Shown: positions 1 through 10,729, numbered from the stretch's first letter. The stretch: DNA of 64,000 bases from Aquibium oceanicum (GCF_001889605.1 NZ_CP018171.1:3432501-3496500); one strand, 5' to 3'. The notes: generated by a model from the letters alone, not told the origin. Numbers and translations: made by a program.

Positions 1-398
1 GCGAGCCGGTCATGGATCGCTTGCAGCGGCAGGCCGGAGTCCAGCGTGTCGGGGCCGGCGCAAACCTGTCCGGCGTCGCGCAGGGCGCCGGAATTGTCTG
101 GGCGGTCGGCAGCGAAGCGGTTGCGGGCAAGCCGTTCCAGGCGGAAGCCGGACGCCTCGTCTGCGAGGCCGAAATGGATCGCGACGTCGGGTGCGAAGTC
201 GCGTCCGAGTTCGGACAGGCGCGGCCCGACGACGGCGTAGTCGACCGGAAGGACCGCGGCGCGGAACGCCTCGACATGCTCCAGATGGTCGACCGGCGGC
301 TCCTCCGTCAGGCTCTTCACCAGCCACTCGGTCGGGTTCACCGGCGCGCCCGGGAAGGGCTCGAAGCCGGTGACGAGGACGCGCGGGCCGGCAGCCAT
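1..398 (-). CDS. pcp: Pyroglutamyl-peptidase I (pyrrolidone-carboxylate peptidase), N-terminal part
   Basis: A cytosolic cysteine peptidase that removes N-terminal pyroglutamate from peptides. The gene runs off the left edge, so only about 132 residues are visible. It starts VLVTGFEPFPGAPVNP, the family's N-terminal signature. The segment GLADEASGFRLERLARN matches the region carrying the catalytic Glu. The catalytic Cys and His would lie outside the window. The ATG at 398 is 3 nt after the aspS stop on the same strand, so the two genes are probably co-transcribed with aspS first. Family assignment is firm; completeness cannot be judged. Confidence 0.88.
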   Translation of the reverse strand, partial: MAAGPRVLVTGFEPFPGAPVNPTEWLVKSLTEEPPVDHLEHVEAFRAAVLPVDYAVVGPRLSELGRDFAPDVAIHFGLADEASGFRLERLARNRFAADRPDNSGALRDAGQVCAGPDTLDSGLPLQAIHDRL

Positions 399-401
399 GG
401 C

Positions 402-2192
402 CTAGCTTTCCTTCTTGACCGGATTGACGCGCAGCGAGAGTTCGCGCAGCTGCGTCGCCGAGGCTTCCGAGGGCGCGCCCATCAGAAGGTCCTGCGCCTG
501 CTGGTTCATCGGGAACATGGTGATCTCGCGCAGGTTCTTGGCGCCGACAAGAAGCATCACGATGCGGTCGATGCCGGCCGCCATGCCGCCATGCGGCGGG
601 GCGCCGTACTGGAAGGCGCGGTAGAGGCCGCCGAAACGCTCCTCCACCACGGTATGGTCGAGCCCGACGATGCCGAAGGCCTTGACCATCACCTCAGGCA
701 GATGGTTGCGGATGCCGCCCGACGCGATCTCGAAGCCGTTGCATACGAGGTCGTACTGGTAGGCCTTGATCGACAGCGGCTCCTCGGTTTCCAGCGCCCC
801 CAGCCCGCCGCGCGGCATGGTGAAGGGGTTGTGGCCGAAGTCGATGCGCTTTTCCTCCTCGTCCCATTCGAAGAAGGGGAAGTCGACGATCCAGGCGAGC
901 GCGAAGCGGTCGCGGTCGACGAGGTTCAGTTCCTCGCCCGCCCGCGTGCGGGCAGCACCTGCGAAGGGATAAAATTTCTTCGGGTCGCCGGCGGCGAAGA
1001 AGCAGGCGTCGCCCGGCTTGAGGCCGAGTTGCACGCGCACGGCTTCCGTGCGTTCCTCGCCGATGTTCTTGGCGATCGGGCCGGCGCCTTCGACCTTGCC
1101 GTTCTCCTCGCGCCAGAAGATGTATCCCAGGCCCGGCTGCCCCTCCCCTTGCGCCCACGAGTTCATGCGGTCGCAGAAGGCCCGGCTGCCGCCGGTCGGC
1201 GCGGGAATGGCCCACACGGCCGCTGCCGGATCGTTGGCGAGGATGTTGGCGAACACCTTGAAGCCGGAACCGCGAAAGTGCTCCGAGACGTCCTGCATCT
1301 CGATCGGGTTGCGCAGATCCGGCTTGTCGGAGCCGTATTTCGCGATCGCCTCGTCATAGGCAATACGCGGAAACTCCTGCGTGACGGGCTTGCCGTTGGC
1401 GAAGGCCTCGAAGACGCCGCGCAGCACGGGCTCCATGGTGCCCAGAACGTCGTCCTGTTCCACGAAGCTCATCTCGAGGTCGAGCTGGTAGAACTCGCCC
1501 GGCAGACGGTCGGCGCGCGGGTCCTCGTCGCGGAAGCAGGGCGCGATCTGGAAATAGCGGTCGAAGCCCGACATCATGATGAGCTGCTTGTATTGCTGCG
1601 GCGCCTGCGGCAGCGCGTAGAAGGTGCCGGGATGGATGCGCGAAGGCACCAGGAAGTCGCGCGCGCCCTCGGGCGAGGACGCGGTCAGGATCGGCGTCGA
1701 GTATTCGGTGAAGCCCGCCTCGCCCATGCGCTTGCGCATCTCGGCGATGATCTTCGTGCGCTGCACGATGTTGCGGTGAAGCGTCTCGCGGCGAAGGTCG
1801 AGGAAGCGGTACTTCAGCCGGATTTCCTCGGGATAGTCAGGCTCGCCGAAGACCGGCAGCGGCAGTTCCTTCGCGGAGGACAGCACCTCGATCTCCTGCG
1901 CGAAGATCTCGATTTCGCCGGTCGGCAGGTTCTTGTTCACGGTCTCGGGCGAGCGGGCCTTTACCTTGCCGTCGACGCGGATGACCCACTCGCCGCGCAC
2001 CTTCTCGGCGGTCTTGAAGGCGGGCGAATCGGGGTCGGCGACGATCTGCGTCAGGCCGTAATGGTCGCGCAGGTCGATGAAGAGGAGCCCGCCATGGTCG
2101 CGCACGCGGTGGACCCAGCCGGACAGGCGCACGGTCGACCCTTCGTCGGACTTTCGGAGTTGAGCGCAGGTATGGCTGCGGTAGCGATGCAT
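402..2192 (-). CDS. aspS: Aspartyl-tRNA synthetase
   Basis: Class II aminoacyl-tRNA synthetase charging tRNA-Asp in the cytosol; 596 aa, the usual bacterial length. The N-terminal OB-fold anticodon-binding domain (about 1-110, with [20 protein letters not shown]) is followed by the catalytic core with motif 2 ([10 protein letters not shown]), a GAD insertion (about 290-420) and motif 3 ([13 protein letters not shown]). Many alphaproteobacteria use such an enzyme to charge tRNA-Asn as well, but specificity cannot be read here. It lies directly upstream of pcp. A long open frame on the opposite strand is only a shadow of this gene. Confidence 0.97.
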   Translation of the reverse strand: MHRYRSHTCAQLRKSDEGSTVRLSGWVHRVRDHGGLLFIDLRDHYGLTQIVADPDSPAFKTAEKVRGEWVIRVDGKVKARSPETVNKNLPTGEIEIFAQEIEVLSSAKELPLPVFGEPDYPEEIRLKYRFLDLRRETLHRNIVQRTKIIAEMRKRMGEAGFTEYSTPILTASSPEGARDFLVPSRIHPGTFYALPQAPQQYKQLIMMSGFDRYFQIAPCFRDEDPRADRLPGEFYQLDLEMSFVEQDDVLGTMEPVLRGVFEAFANGKPVTQEFPRIAYDEAIAKYGSDKPDLRNPIEMQDVSEHFRGSGFKVFANILANDPAAAVWAIPAPTGGSRAFCDRMNSWAQGEGQPGLGYIFWREENGKVEGAGPIAKNIGEERTEAVRVQLGLKPGDACFFAAGDPKKFYPFAGAARTRAGEELNLVDRDRFALAWIVDFPFFEWDEEEKRIDFGHNPFTMPRGGLGALETEEPLSIKAYQYDLVCNGFEIASGGIRNHLPEVMVKAFGIVGLDHTVVEERFGGLYRAFQYGAPPHGGMAAGIDRIVMLLVGAKNLREITMFPMNQQAQDLLMGAPSEASATQLRELSLRVNPVKKES

Positions 2193-2417
2193 CGGAATTC
2201 CGGTCTTCTCGAGGAACGGTCACGGGGCCGTCGGCGCGACGCGCCCGGCCCCTCAAATTCGCGCGGAAAAGCGCATGCAGGCCGGCTTTTGTCAAGGATG
2301 CGACCCGAAGGCCGAAACCCTGCCGCATTCTCAACCGAATAGGGCCGCGTGGTACAATAAGCCAGTGGTGGCGCGGTTCATCATCGCGCCCCGTTCGCTT
2401 CAGCATGCAAAGTTCCG

Positions 2418-3674
2418 ATGTCCGCCATCCGGCCGCTGATCCCGCTCCTCATAGCCGCCGGCATCCTGCTTGGCGGCAACGGCCTGCAAGGCACCCTGAT
2501 CGCGCTGCGGGGCGCGCAGGAGGGGTTTGAGCCATCGACGATCGGGCTGATGGGGACGTCCTATTTCGGCGGCTTTCTGCTTGGCTGCCTGGCCGTCACC
2601 CGCATCCTGAAGGCCGTCGGGCATGTGCGGGCCTTCGCGGCGCTCGCCGCCATCGCCTCGGTCGGCACGCTGCTCCTGGTGCTTTTGATCGATCCGCTCG
2701 TGTGGTCCGCGATCCGTTTTGCCAGCGGCTTCTGCTTCGCCGGCCTCTTCACGATCATGGAGAGCTGGCTGAATTCCGGCGTCTCCAACGAGAGCCGGGC
2801 GCGCGTGCTGGCGCTCTACCGCATCATCGACATCGGCTCGGTGACGGGCGCGCAGTTCCTCATTCCGGCCATCGGCGCCGACGGCTTCGCCATTTTCGCC
2901 GTGATGTCGATCATGATCACGCTGTCGCTGGTGCCGGTCTCGCTCGGCGACCGCTCGAACCCGACGCCGCCGGAGGACGTCAGGCTCGACCTCGGGCGCG
3001 TCTGGCGGATCTCGCCGCTCGGCTGCATCGGCTGCATTGCGGTCGGCGTGACCAACAGCGCGTTCCGCACGCTGTCGCCCGTCTATGCCGAGGCGATCGG
3101 CATGTCGGTCGCCGACATCGTCATCTTCGTCAGCGCCGGCATCATCGGCGGCGCCATCATCCAGTATCCGCTCGGATACCTCTCCGACCGCTGGGACCGG
3201 CGCAAGGTGTTGCTCCTGACCACCGCCGCCTCGCTGGGCGCCGCGCTCGCCATCGCGACGGTCGCCGGGACCGACCGGCTCATGAACTTTTCGCTGGTGT
3301 TCGTCTTCGGCTCCTTCGCCATGCCGCTGTTCTCGCTGTCGGCCGCGCACGCCAACGACCGCGCCGGAAAGGGCGAGTTCGTGCTCGTCAACGCCGCGCT
3401 GATGCTCTTTTATTCCTTCGGCGCGATCGGCGGCCCCATCGCCGCCTCGGCCGCCATGCAGGCGCTGGGACCGCGCTATCTCTTCGTCTTCTCGGCCGCC
3501 GTCTACGTCGTCTTCATCGGCTTCATCCTCTACCGCATGGGCGCGCGCGGCGGCGTGCCGGCGGCACGGCGCGGAAGGTTTACCGCGCTGCTGCGGACCT
3601 CGACGGTGTTTTCGAGGCTGGCGCGGCGGGGTGGGGCGAAGAGCACGGGGGATTTGCGGGGGGATGGGGGCTAG
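2418..3674 (+). CDS. MFS transporter (YcaD-like)
   Basis: A 418-aa inner-membrane major facilitator protein with about 12 hydrophobic segments. The conserved loop GYLSDRWDRRKVLLL lies between predicted TM8 and TM9. The ESWLN motif near TM4-5 and the GHVRAFA loop after TM2-3 are typical of the YcaD-like MFS group. The substrate is unknown. It diverges from aspS across about 225 bp. A homologue with the same ESWLN motif lies in the island at 41936-43303. The C-terminal tail after the last TM is Gly/Arg-rich and probably disordered. Confidence 0.85.
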   Translation: MSAIRPLIPLLIAAGILLGGNGLQGTLIALRGAQEGFEPSTIGLMGTSYFGGFLLGCLAVTRILKAVGHVRAFAALAAIASVGTLLLVLLIDPLVWSAIRFASGFCFAGLFTIMESWLNSGVSNESRARVLALYRIIDIGSVTGAQFLIPAIGADGFAIFAVMSIMITLSLVPVSLGDRSNPTPPEDVRLDLGRVWRISPLGCIGCIAVGVTNSAFRTLSPVYAEAIGMSVADIVIFVSAGIIGGAIIQYPLGYLSDRWDRRKVLLLTTAASLGAALAIATVAGTDRLMNFSLVFVFGSFAMPLFSLSAAHANDRAGKGEFVLVNAALMLFYSFGAIGGPIAASAAMQALGPRYLFVFSAAVYVVFIGFILYRMGARGGVPAARRGRFTALLRTSTVFSRLARRGGAKSTGDLRGDGG

Positions 3675-3956
3675 GTGTGGTGGTGCGGCGCTATCTGGCC
3701 GGGCCGACGAGAAGCGACCTCGTTACTCACGAAGAGTATGGTTTGCCAGCAGCCCGAACCCCGCCGTTAGAACAGCGTTCGGATTTCGGTTCTAACGCGG
3801 CTCGATTGCCCACCGCCCGCATCTGGAAATGAAGTTTGAAATGCGGACGTTCGGCCGGCAGAATGCGAACGTGGATCGGTCATTCCGGCATGATCGCCTA
3901 TTGGATCGGCGCTCGGGAGCACGCGACAAGCTTCGGGCTTCGCGGTTGCGGCGACG

Positions 3957-4679
3957 TCAGGCGGCTGGCCTGAGGCGTCGATGAAGGTAGTTCTCATCGA
4001 ACCCTGCGATCTGGACGAGCGCAATCGGATCGATGATGGTCAGGCTGCCGCGTTGCAAGGTCATGGCGCCCGTCTTGCGGAGTTCCTTCAAGACGCGGTT
4101 GAGATGCACCGGAGTCATCCCCAGTGAATCCGCCAACAGGAGCTGCGACAAGGGAAGCTCCAGATGGGCGTTCGCGGTGATTCCGATGTTGCGGGCCCGC
4201 AGATAGAGTTCGCACATCAGGTGAGCGACCCGCTCGATGCTGCAGCGACGGCCCATGCTGGTGATCCAGGCTCGCATCGTGCCCTCATCGACCAGTTGCG
4301 CGATGTACATCGCCTTGGCGATCCTCGGATGCCGATCCATCATCGCGTCCATCTCGCGACGGTCGATCGTCGCGACGACTGCCGCGGTGATCGTCTGGAT
4401 GCTGTGGTCCATTTCTCCAAGAAGGCCGATATGCAGGTCGCAGCAATCCCCCGGCATGAGATAAGCCAGGATTTGCCGGGTCCCGTTCGGAAGGATCTTG
4501 TATCGGCAGGCCCAGCCGGCGAGGATGACGAAAACCGGACCGGGGCGGTCACCCTCCCGGATCAGATCCTTGCGGGCATCGACGTTGCGCGCTCCCTCAG
4601 TCGCCGCCACCAGGGCGGCAATCTCATCATCACCGAGATTATCGTACCCCTGCAACTTTTCGACGAACCGATTGCCCAT
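3957..4679 (-). CDS. Crp/Fnr family transcriptional regulator
   Basis: About 240 aa. An N-terminal cyclic-nucleotide-binding-like beta barrel (about 20-130, with REGDRPGPVFVILAGWACRY) is followed by a C-terminal winged HTH (LPLSQLLLADSLGMTPVHLNRVLKELR). No N-terminal cysteine cluster is seen, so it is not an oxygen-sensing Fnr type. The ATG at 4679 is preferred; the frame also allows a TTG start at 4721, but that would leave only 24 bp to the divergent gene at 4746. Rhizobia carry many regulators of this type and the ligand is unknown. It probably controls its own promoter and the divergent gene. Confidence 0.85.
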   Translation of the reverse strand: MGNRFVEKLQGYDNLGDDEIAALVAATEGARNVDARKDLIREGDRPGPVFVILAGWACRYKILPNGTRQILAYLMPGDCCDLHIGLLGEMDHSIQTITAAVVATIDRREMDAMMDRHPRIAKAMYIAQLVDEGTMRAWITSMGRRCSIERVAHLMCELYLRARNIGITANAHLELPLSQLLLADSLGMTPVHLNRVLKELRKTGAMTLQRGSLTIIDPIALVQIAGFDENYLHRRLRPAA

Positions 4680-4745
4680 ATCGCATCGTCCCACGTCGCG
4701 ATAAGGTTTGATATTGTTCAAAGTTAATGTCGAAAGTTGATTTAG

Positions 4746-5135
4746 ATGATGGCAATCGAGCTCTCGGCCTCCTACAGTCCGCCGATCGCCGGACTGGATT
4801 CATGGCCCCGGCGCCTGGGAGATGAAGTGCTCTCGCCAATGCGAGCGAAGGGCATGGCAACAAATATCGTCAACAACCATCAGGCGACGACTCACGCCGC
4901 ATCGGACGGTCCCGACGCGCATGGGCAGGCTGCATTGCTCCTCGTCGAGAGCTTGATCCATATGCTTGTCGCGCGCACGGTGATCAGCGTCGAAGAGGCA
5001 ATCGAGGTCGTCGAGACCGCTGCCGAGGTGAAGGCGGAAGTTGCTGAATCTCTGGGCGATTCCCCGGACCGGCTTAGGCACTCCCTCACGCTTCTCCGGA
5101 AGATTTCGCACAGCCTGAGCCAGGACCTCCCGTGA
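4746..5135 (+). CDS. Small hypothetical protein
   Basis: 129 aa, not recognised. The N-terminal 50 residues look disordered. The C-terminal half is amphipathic helix (ALLLVESLIHMLVARTVISV, then a Glu/Ala-rich helix and LRHSLTLLRKISHSL), suggesting a small helical oligomer. Two adjacent ATG codons are available (4746 and 4749). It is divergent from the Crp/Fnr regulator with a very short spacer, which suggests control by that regulator. No signal peptide or transmembrane segment is obvious. Confidence 0.6.
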   Translation: MMAIELSASYSPPIAGLDSWPRRLGDEVLSPMRAKGMATNIVNNHQATTHAASDGPDAHGQAALLLVESLIHMLVARTVISVEEAIEVVETAAEVKAEVAESLGDSPDRLRHSLTLLRKISHSLSQDLP

Positions 5136-5259
5136 GATTGACTTACTGCGCCCTTAGGCGGGGTGGACAGGCAGAAAACGACTGACCTTGATCCATGTTG
5201 CAATGGCATCGTTCGTTACTCTGTATGCTGGTCTTCGTTGTACAGCAACGGAGACTCCG

Positions 5260-5523
5260 ATGGACTATTTCAACTTGGTGCCCCTTACTGCCATCGACCC
5301 TGTTCTTGAGCAATCGATCTCCGCGGCGCTGCTGGCCTACCAGCCTCACACCCGCGCCATTTCCGTGAACCACATTCGCGAGACGGTGCTCTTGATTTAC
5401 CCTACGTGCGAAGTACCGGTGGTGATCCTCAACAAGCACATCGGTGACCAGGCGATACGAGGCGGCTACAACGTTCATTTCGACGGAGAGGGAGTTTCGG
5501 CTCTCGATCTCGCGTCGGAATAA
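5260..5523 (+). CDS. Small hypothetical protein
   Basis: 87 aa from the ATG at 5260, chosen because GGAG stands just upstream; an in-frame upstream ATG at 5188 lacks such a site. The protein is not recognised. The sequence begins MDYFNLVPLTAIDPVLEQSI and has no clear motif. It follows the gene at 4746 on the same strand after about 125 bp and may share its regulation. Codon use is consistent with coding DNA. Confidence 0.55.
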   Translation: MDYFNLVPLTAIDPVLEQSISAALLAYQPHTRAISVNHIRETVLLIYPTCEVPVVILNKHIGDQAIRGGYNVHFDGEGVSALDLASE

Positions 5524-5840
5524 TTTCTTCGAACGATATAATTTGTTCCTGATCAAACAGGGCGGAATGGTGTCGTTGGTGGACCGTTGGCCACCAACTT
5601 GGCCGTCAATCTCAATGGGCAAGTCCGCTTTCGGGAACACAGGGATCTGAGCCGAACGGCCGGAACGCGGGCGCGTTGCCGACGAGGTTCCGTCACTCGG
5701 TGCAGGTCGGCTTCGTCGATGGGGCCACCCGAAAACCGCCATACCCCTTTCCCGCCCCCTTTCCGTCTCCCTCCCCGCCCCCCGTCAAATTCCCGCCACA
5801 AGATGAAGACTCTTCGCTTTCGATATCCTAAAAACCACGC
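5524..5840. other. Intergenic region upstream of rnd
   Basis: 317 bp without a supported gene. The left end is AT-rich. An inverted repeat GTTGGTGG...CCACCAAC (5575-5598, 8-nt loop) follows the stop of the preceding gene by about 50 bp, has no T-run, and could be a weak terminator. The right part before rnd is pyrimidine-rich; no convincing promoter could be assigned. Confidence 0.4.
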
Positions 5841-6992
5841 ATGCACCTGATCACGTCCCCCGACGAGCTTGCCGCCGTCATCGCCGAACTCTCCAGATCC
5901 CACTTCGTCACTGTCGATACCGAATTCATCCGGGAGACGACGTTCTGGCCGGAACTGTGCCTGATCCAGATGGCGGCGCCGGGGGTCGAGGCGCTGGTCG
6001 ATCCGCTGGCGCCGGGCATGGACCTCGCCCCGTTCTTCCAGCTGATGGCCAACGAGCGGGTGACGAAGGTCTTCCATGCCGCGCGGCAGGACATCGAGAT
6101 CATCTTCCATCGCGGCGGGCTGATCCCCCACCCTGTGTTCGACACCCAGGTCGCGGCGATGGTCTGCGGCTTCGGCGACAGCGTGTCCTACGAGCAGCTG
6201 GTGCAGAAGATCACCGGCGGGCAGATCGACAAGTCATCGCGCTTCACCGACTGGCGGCATCGGCCGCTGTCGGAGAAGCAACTGACCTATGCGCTGGCGG
6301 ACGTCACCTTCCTGATCGACATCTACAAGAGCCTGAAGGACCAGATCGACAAGGAGGGCCGCGCGCACTGGTTGAAGGAGGAGATGGAAATCCTCACCGC
6401 GCATCGCACCTACGATCCCCATCCGGAGGACGCCTGGCGGCGGCTGAAGATGCGCATGCGCAAGCCGCAGGAACTGGCGGTGCTCCAGTCCGTCGCGACC
6501 TGGCGGGAACTCGAAGCGCGCGAGCGCAACGTGCCGCGCGGGCGCGTCATCAAGGACGACGCGATCTACGAAGTCGCGCAGCAGCAGCCGCGCGACGCCG
6601 CCGCGCTGGCGCGCCTCAGAAGCATCCCGAAGGGCTGGGAGCGCTCCTCGGGCGCGGCCGGGCTCCTGTCTGCGATCAACGCCGCCCTGGCGATCCCGAG
6701 CAATGAATTGCCGAAGCTGCCCAAACAGAGCCACGCGCCGGAAGGATCGGCGGCGGCCGCCGAGCTTCTCAAGGTGCTTTTGAAGCTGGTCGCCGAGGAC
6801 CACAACGTGGCCGCCAAGATGCTGGCGTCGAGCGACGACATCGAGAAGATCGCAGCCGAGGGCGAGAAGGCCGACGTGCCGGCGATGCACGGCTGGCGGC
6901 GCGAGGTCTTCGGCGACAAGGCGCTCAAGCTCGTGGGCGGCGGACTGGCGCTCCGGTTCGAAAACAGGCGCGTGACGGTCTTCGAGCTCTGA
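5841..6992 (+). CDS. rnd: Ribonuclease D
   Basis: 3'-5' exoribonuclease of the DEDD family acting on tRNA and other stable RNA precursors; 383 aa, normal length. The N-terminal exonuclease domain shows the DxE motif in VDTEFIRETTFWPELCLIQ, an Asp in FHAARQDIEI, and the third motif around YALADVTFLIDIY. An HRDC domain follows (about 205-290, QELAVLQSVATWRELEARER). It is convergent with ppx, with a 15-bp gap. This rnd/ppx/ppk neighbourhood is common in rhizobia. Confidence 0.95.
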   Translation: MHLITSPDELAAVIAELSRSHFVTVDTEFIRETTFWPELCLIQMAAPGVEALVDPLAPGMDLAPFFQLMANERVTKVFHAARQDIEIIFHRGGLIPHPVFDTQVAAMVCGFGDSVSYEQLVQKITGGQIDKSSRFTDWRHRPLSEKQLTYALADVTFLIDIYKSLKDQIDKEGRAHWLKEEMEILTAHRTYDPHPEDAWRRLKMRMRKPQELAVLQSVATWRELEARERNVPRGRVIKDDAIYEVAQQQPRDAAALARLRSIPKGWERSSGAAGLLSAINAALAIPSNELPKLPKQSHAPEGSAAAAELLKVLLKLVAEDHNVAAKMLASSDDIEKIAAEGEKADVPAMHGWRREVFGDKALKLVGGGLALRFENRRVTVFEL

Positions 6993-7007
6993 GGGACGGC
7001 GGATCGC

Positions 7008-8522
7008 TCAGTCGCCGAGCCGCATGTCGAGCGTCTTGCCGGTGAGTCGCGCCAGCTGCTGCAGCCGGCCATCCGGCCGCTCGCCCATCAGGTCGGCATG
7101 GGATTTCGGCACGACCAGCGTGATGCCGCCGCGGTCGTTGGCTTCCCATTTCAGCCTTGGGATGACGCCCGGCATCGAAGCCGAAAAGAGGTAGATGACG
7201 CGCAGGATGCCGCCGAGCAGGCGCGCACGGTCGAGGTAGCGCTGCGTCGCCAGCGCGCGGATCTGCGGCGCGGCGTCGTCGTTGAAGAGACCTTCGTGGC
7301 GGTAGAGATTGGCCAGCGCGATATAGGCGCGGCCGGGATGGTCGATGCCGAAGAAGGCGCCGTGGGCGATGATGTTGAGCGACTGGATCCCGCGATAATC
7401 CGGATGGGCGCGCCAGCCGATGTCGGCCATCAGGCAGGCTGCGCGGCGGTAGCGGGCCTCGTCCTCCGTCTCGTCCATGCCGAAGGCGGCGAAGGCCGAG
7501 CCGGTCCATTCGGCAAGCTCCCGCGCATGGGTGGCCGAGCGCGCGCGCAGCACCGCCAATTCGTCGGCTGCCGCAATGAGCGGATCGTTCGACTTGTCCG
7601 CGTCCTCGAGCAGCGAATAGAGATAGCCCTCGCGAACGCCGAGCGCGGAAATGACGATCTTGCCCGGCTTCATCAACGTGATGATGTGGTTGAGCACCGT
7701 CGCGCCGTAGGCGAGCAGGCCGCGCCGGTTTTTCGAGACCCGGTCGATGCCCTTCAGCTTGTCGATGTCGCCGCGCGCGACGCGCTTGAGGAAGGAGGCG
7801 GACGCCGCGACGTCCATCTCGTAGTGATGCATGACGTGCAGCGGATAGCCCGTCGCGTTCATGTGCAGCCGGGCGAGATTTCGCCACGTGCCGCCGACGC
7901 AGTAGAAGTTGCGGCCCGCACCGTTTTCGAGCAGCGAGGCCCGCGCCAGTTCGCGCCGGGCGATCCGGCCCGCCGAGGCGATGGAACCCTTCGACATGTC
8001 CTGCAGGCGAAGGCCGCCGAGCGGCAGCGTGATGCCGTCGCCGATCTCCTCGCCGCGCACGTCGACCAGCTCCAGACTACCGCCGCCGAGGTCGCCCGCG
8101 ATGCCGTCGGCCGGGTGGAAGCCGGAGATCACGCCGAGGGCGGAATAGTGGGCTTCCTCCCGGCCGGAGAGTATCCTGATCTTCGTTCCGAGGATTTCCT
8201 CGGCGCGCTGGATGAAATCGGGACCGTTCTCGGCCTCGCGCGCCGCGGCGGTGGCAATCACGTGGAGTTCCTCCGCGCCCGCCTGTTCCGACAGGGCGCG
8301 AAAGCGGCGGAACTCGTCGATGGCCCGGCGCACCGCGTCGGGATCGAGCCGTCCGGTCGAGACGATGCCCTTGCCGAGGCCGGCCAGCATCTTTTCGTTG
8401 AACAGCACGGTGGGCGCGCGGGCGATGCCCTCGTAGACCACGAGGCGGACCGAATTCGATCCGATGTCTATGATCGACAGGGGGCGGCGGTTCTGCAGCC
8501 GGCCCTGGGAGTGTGCAATCAT
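7008..8522 (-). CDS. ppx: Exopolyphosphatase (Ppx/GppA family)
   Basis: Hydrolyses terminal phosphates of polyphosphate, or pppGpp in GppA-like members; 504 aa. The actin-like ASKHA fold is visible: phosphate-binding loop 1 (IDIGSNSVRLVVYEG) near residue 20, FNEKMLAGLGKG, the catalytic region RAEEILGTKIRILSGREEA, and loop 2 (GDLGGGSLELVDV). The C-terminal half resembles the alphaproteobacterial Ppx extension. The ATG overlaps the ppk stop by 1 nt (TGATG), implying translational coupling so that polyphosphate synthesis and breakdown are co-expressed. Confidence 0.93.
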   Translation of the reverse strand: MIAHSQGRLQNRRPLSIIDIGSNSVRLVVYEGIARAPTVLFNEKMLAGLGKGIVSTGRLDPDAVRRAIDEFRRFRALSEQAGAEELHVIATAAAREAENGPDFIQRAEEILGTKIRILSGREEAHYSALGVISGFHPADGIAGDLGGGSLELVDVRGEEIGDGITLPLGGLRLQDMSKGSIASAGRIARRELARASLLENGAGRNFYCVGGTWRNLARLHMNATGYPLHVMHHYEMDVAASASFLKRVARGDIDKLKGIDRVSKNRRGLLAYGATVLNHIITLMKPGKIVISALGVREGYLYSLLEDADKSNDPLIAAADELAVLRARSATHARELAEWTGSAFAAFGMDETEDEARYRRAACLMADIGWRAHPDYRGIQSLNIIAHGAFFGIDHPGRAYIALANLYRHEGLFNDDAAPQIRALATQRYLDRARLLGGILRVIYLFSASMPGVIPRLKWEANDRGGITLVVPKSHADLMGERPDGRLQQLARLTGKTLDMRLGD

Positions 8523-10729
8523 CAGGAAGCGGCTGCTTTCGCTTTCTTGCGCCGGCCGTGGCGGACGATACGCTTGGGCGCGTTGGATTTCAGGGCCATT
8601 CCTCGTCCCGAAAGGCTTGGATTGGTCATGAAATATTCCTGCGCGTTGAAAGGTTCCTCGCCCTCCTCCGGAGCCATGCGGCGCGAGGTGCCGTCGGGCA
8701 GTACTTCGAAACTCTGCTGGTTGTCCATGATGTTTCCCAGCATGATCTGGTCCAGCACCTGTTCATGCACAGTCTGGTTGGTGATCGGCACCAGCGTCTC
8801 CACCCTGCGGTCGAGGTTTCGCGGCATCATGTCGGCCGAGCCGATGTAGACCAGCGCCTCGTCCGACGGCAGGCCGTGGCCGTTGCCGAAGCAGAAGACG
8901 CGGCTGTGCTCGAGGAAGCGGCCGATGATCGATTTGACGCGGATGTTGTCCGACAGGCCCGGCACCTGCGGGCGCAGGCAGCAGATGCCGCGGATGACGA
9001 GGTCGATCTCGACGCCGGCGCTGCTGGCCTCGTAGAGCGCGTCGATGACCATCGGGTCGACCAGCGCGTTCATCTTCATCCAGATCTGCGCCGGCCGGCC
9101 GGCCTTCGCGTGACCCGTCTCGTCGTTGATGTGCTTCAGGATGCGCTGGCGTAGCGTGAAGGGCGAGACCGCGATGCGCATCTTCTCGGCCGGCTCGGCA
9201 TAGCCGGTGATGAAGTTGAAGATGCGCGTCACGTCCTGCGCGATCGCCGGATCGGTCGTGAAGTACGACAGGTCGGTGTAGATGCGCGCCGTGATGGGGT
9301 GGTAGTTCCCGGTTCCGACATGGATGTAGCTCCGCAGACGCCCCTCCTCCCGGCGCACCACGAGCGAGAGCTTGGAGTGCGTCTTCAGCTCCATGAAGCC
9401 GAAGACCACCTGCACGCCGGCGCGTTCGAGATCGCGCGCCCAGCGGATGTTGGCCTCCTCGTCGAAGCGCGCTTTCAGTTCAACGAGCGCGGTGACCGAT
9501 TTGCCAGTCTCGGCCGCGTCGATCAGCGCGCGCACGATCGGGCTGTCGTTGGAAGTCCGGTAGAGCGTCTGCTTGATGGCTACCACCTCGGGATCGGCGG
9601 CGGCCTGACGCAGGAACTGCACCACGACGTCGAAGGACTCGTAAGGGTGGTGGACGACGATGTCCTTTTCCCGGATGGAGGCGAAGCAGTCGCCGCCATG
9701 GTCGCGGATGCGCTCGGGGAAGCGCGGGTTGTAGGGCTTGAATTTCAGATCGTCGCGCGGGATGCCGACGATCTCCGAAATCTGGTTCAGCGCAAGCGGG
9801 CTGTTCAGAAGGCTGACGCGCGTGGACGAGACGCCGAGTTCGCCGGCGACGAAGGTGCGCAGCGGCTCCGGGATGTCGCGGTCGAACTCGATGCGGATGA
9901 CGGACCCGCGGCGGCGCCGCTTCAGTGCGGTCTCGAAGAAGCGCACGAGGTCCTCGGCCTCTTCCTCGATTTCGATGTCGCTGTCGCGGATGATGCGGAA
10001 GGTGCCGGTGCCCTTCACCTCGTGGCCGGGAAAGAGCTTGTCGATGTGGAGGCCGACCACGTCCTCCAGCGAGATGAAGCGGATGGAGCGCTCGCCGTCG
10101 GGAAGCCGGACGAAGCGCTTGAGCGCGACCGGTAGCCTGAGCAGCGCCGTCATGTGCTCGCCGCTCCTGAGGTTGCGCAGGTCGAGCGCGATCGAGAAGC
10201 CGAGATTGGGGATGAAGGGAAAGGGATGCGCGGGGTCGATCGAGAGCGGCGTCATCACCGGATAGATCGCGTCGTTGAAATGATCCTCGAGCCAGCCGCG
10301 CTCGGCATCGGTGAGCCCGTCGCCGCGGACGAGGCAGATGCCTTCCCCGTCGAGCAGCCGCAGCAGCGCCGAGAAGCTCGCCTGCTGGTCCTCCTGCAGA
10401 CGCGCGACCTCGCGCAGGAGCTGTTCGAGCTGCTGCTCGGGCGTGCGCCCGTCGGCGGAGAGCGTCGAGATGTTTTCCCGCACCTGGCCGGCGAGACCCG
10501 CGACGCGCACCATGAAGAACTCGTCCAGATTGGCGGCCGAGATCGACAGGAAGCGGACGCGCTCGAGCAGCGGATGGTTCGGGTTCTGCGATTCCTCCAG
10601 GACGCGGCGGTTGAACTGGAGCCACGAGAACTCGCGATTAACGAAGCGGTCGGGGTTGCCCTCGGCCATTTCGGGGCCGGTGGGTACCTCGCGCTGGAAC
10701 TCGCTGGGTGCCGGCGTGAGTAGGTTCAT
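8522..10729 (-). CDS. ppk: Polyphosphate kinase 1
   Basis: Makes polyphosphate from ATP; 735 aa from the ATG at 10729, chosen because AGGAG stands upstream and the N-terminus [11 protein letters not shown] leads into the conserved [19 protein letters not shown]. Upstream in-frame codons to 10879 lack family similarity. Domains are N (10-110), H (110-315), and two PLD-like C1/C2 domains. The autophosphorylated His lies in [14 protein letters not shown], and C2 shows [15 protein letters not shown]. It is the first gene of the ppk-ppx unit. A Lys/Arg/Ala-rich tail ends the protein. Confidence 0.96.
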   Translation of the reverse strand: MNLLTPAPSEFQREVPTGPEMAEGNPDRFVNREFSWLQFNRRVLEESQNPNHPLLERVRFLSISAANLDEFFMVRVAGLAGQVRENISTLSADGRTPEQQLEQLLREVARLQEDQQASFSALLRLLDGEGICLVRGDGLTDAERGWLEDHFNDAIYPVMTPLSIDPAHPFPFIPNLGFSIALDLRNLRSGEHMTALLRLPVALKRFVRLPDGERSIRFISLEDVVGLHIDKLFPGHEVKGTGTFRIIRDSDIEIEEEAEDLVRFFETALKRRRRGSVIRIEFDRDIPEPLRTFVAGELGVSSTRVSLLNSPLALNQISEIVGIPRDDLKFKPYNPRFPERIRDHGGDCFASIREKDIVVHHPYESFDVVVQFLRQAAADPEVVAIKQTLYRTSNDSPIVRALIDAAETGKSVTALVELKARFDEEANIRWARDLERAGVQVVFGFMELKTHSKLSLVVRREEGRLRSYIHVGTGNYHPITARIYTDLSYFTTDPAIAQDVTRIFNFITGYAEPAEKMRIAVSPFTLRQRILKHINDETGHAKAGRPAQIWMKMNALVDPMVIDALYEASSAGVEIDLVIRGICCLRPQVPGLSDNIRVKSIIGRFLEHSRVFCFGNGHGLPSDEALVYIGSADMMPRNLDRRVETLVPITNQTVHEQVLDQIMLGNIMDNQQSFEVLPDGTSRRMAPEEGEEPFNAQEYFMTNPSLSGRGMALKSNAPKRIVRHGRRKKAKAAAS

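Noticed and set aside
12-2342. A 776-codon open frame on the plus strand across pcp and aspS
   Set aside because: It is antisense to aspS with its clear synthetase motifs. Its own sequence is Arg/Asp/Val-rich without any family pattern; GC-rich codons leave such shadow frames open.
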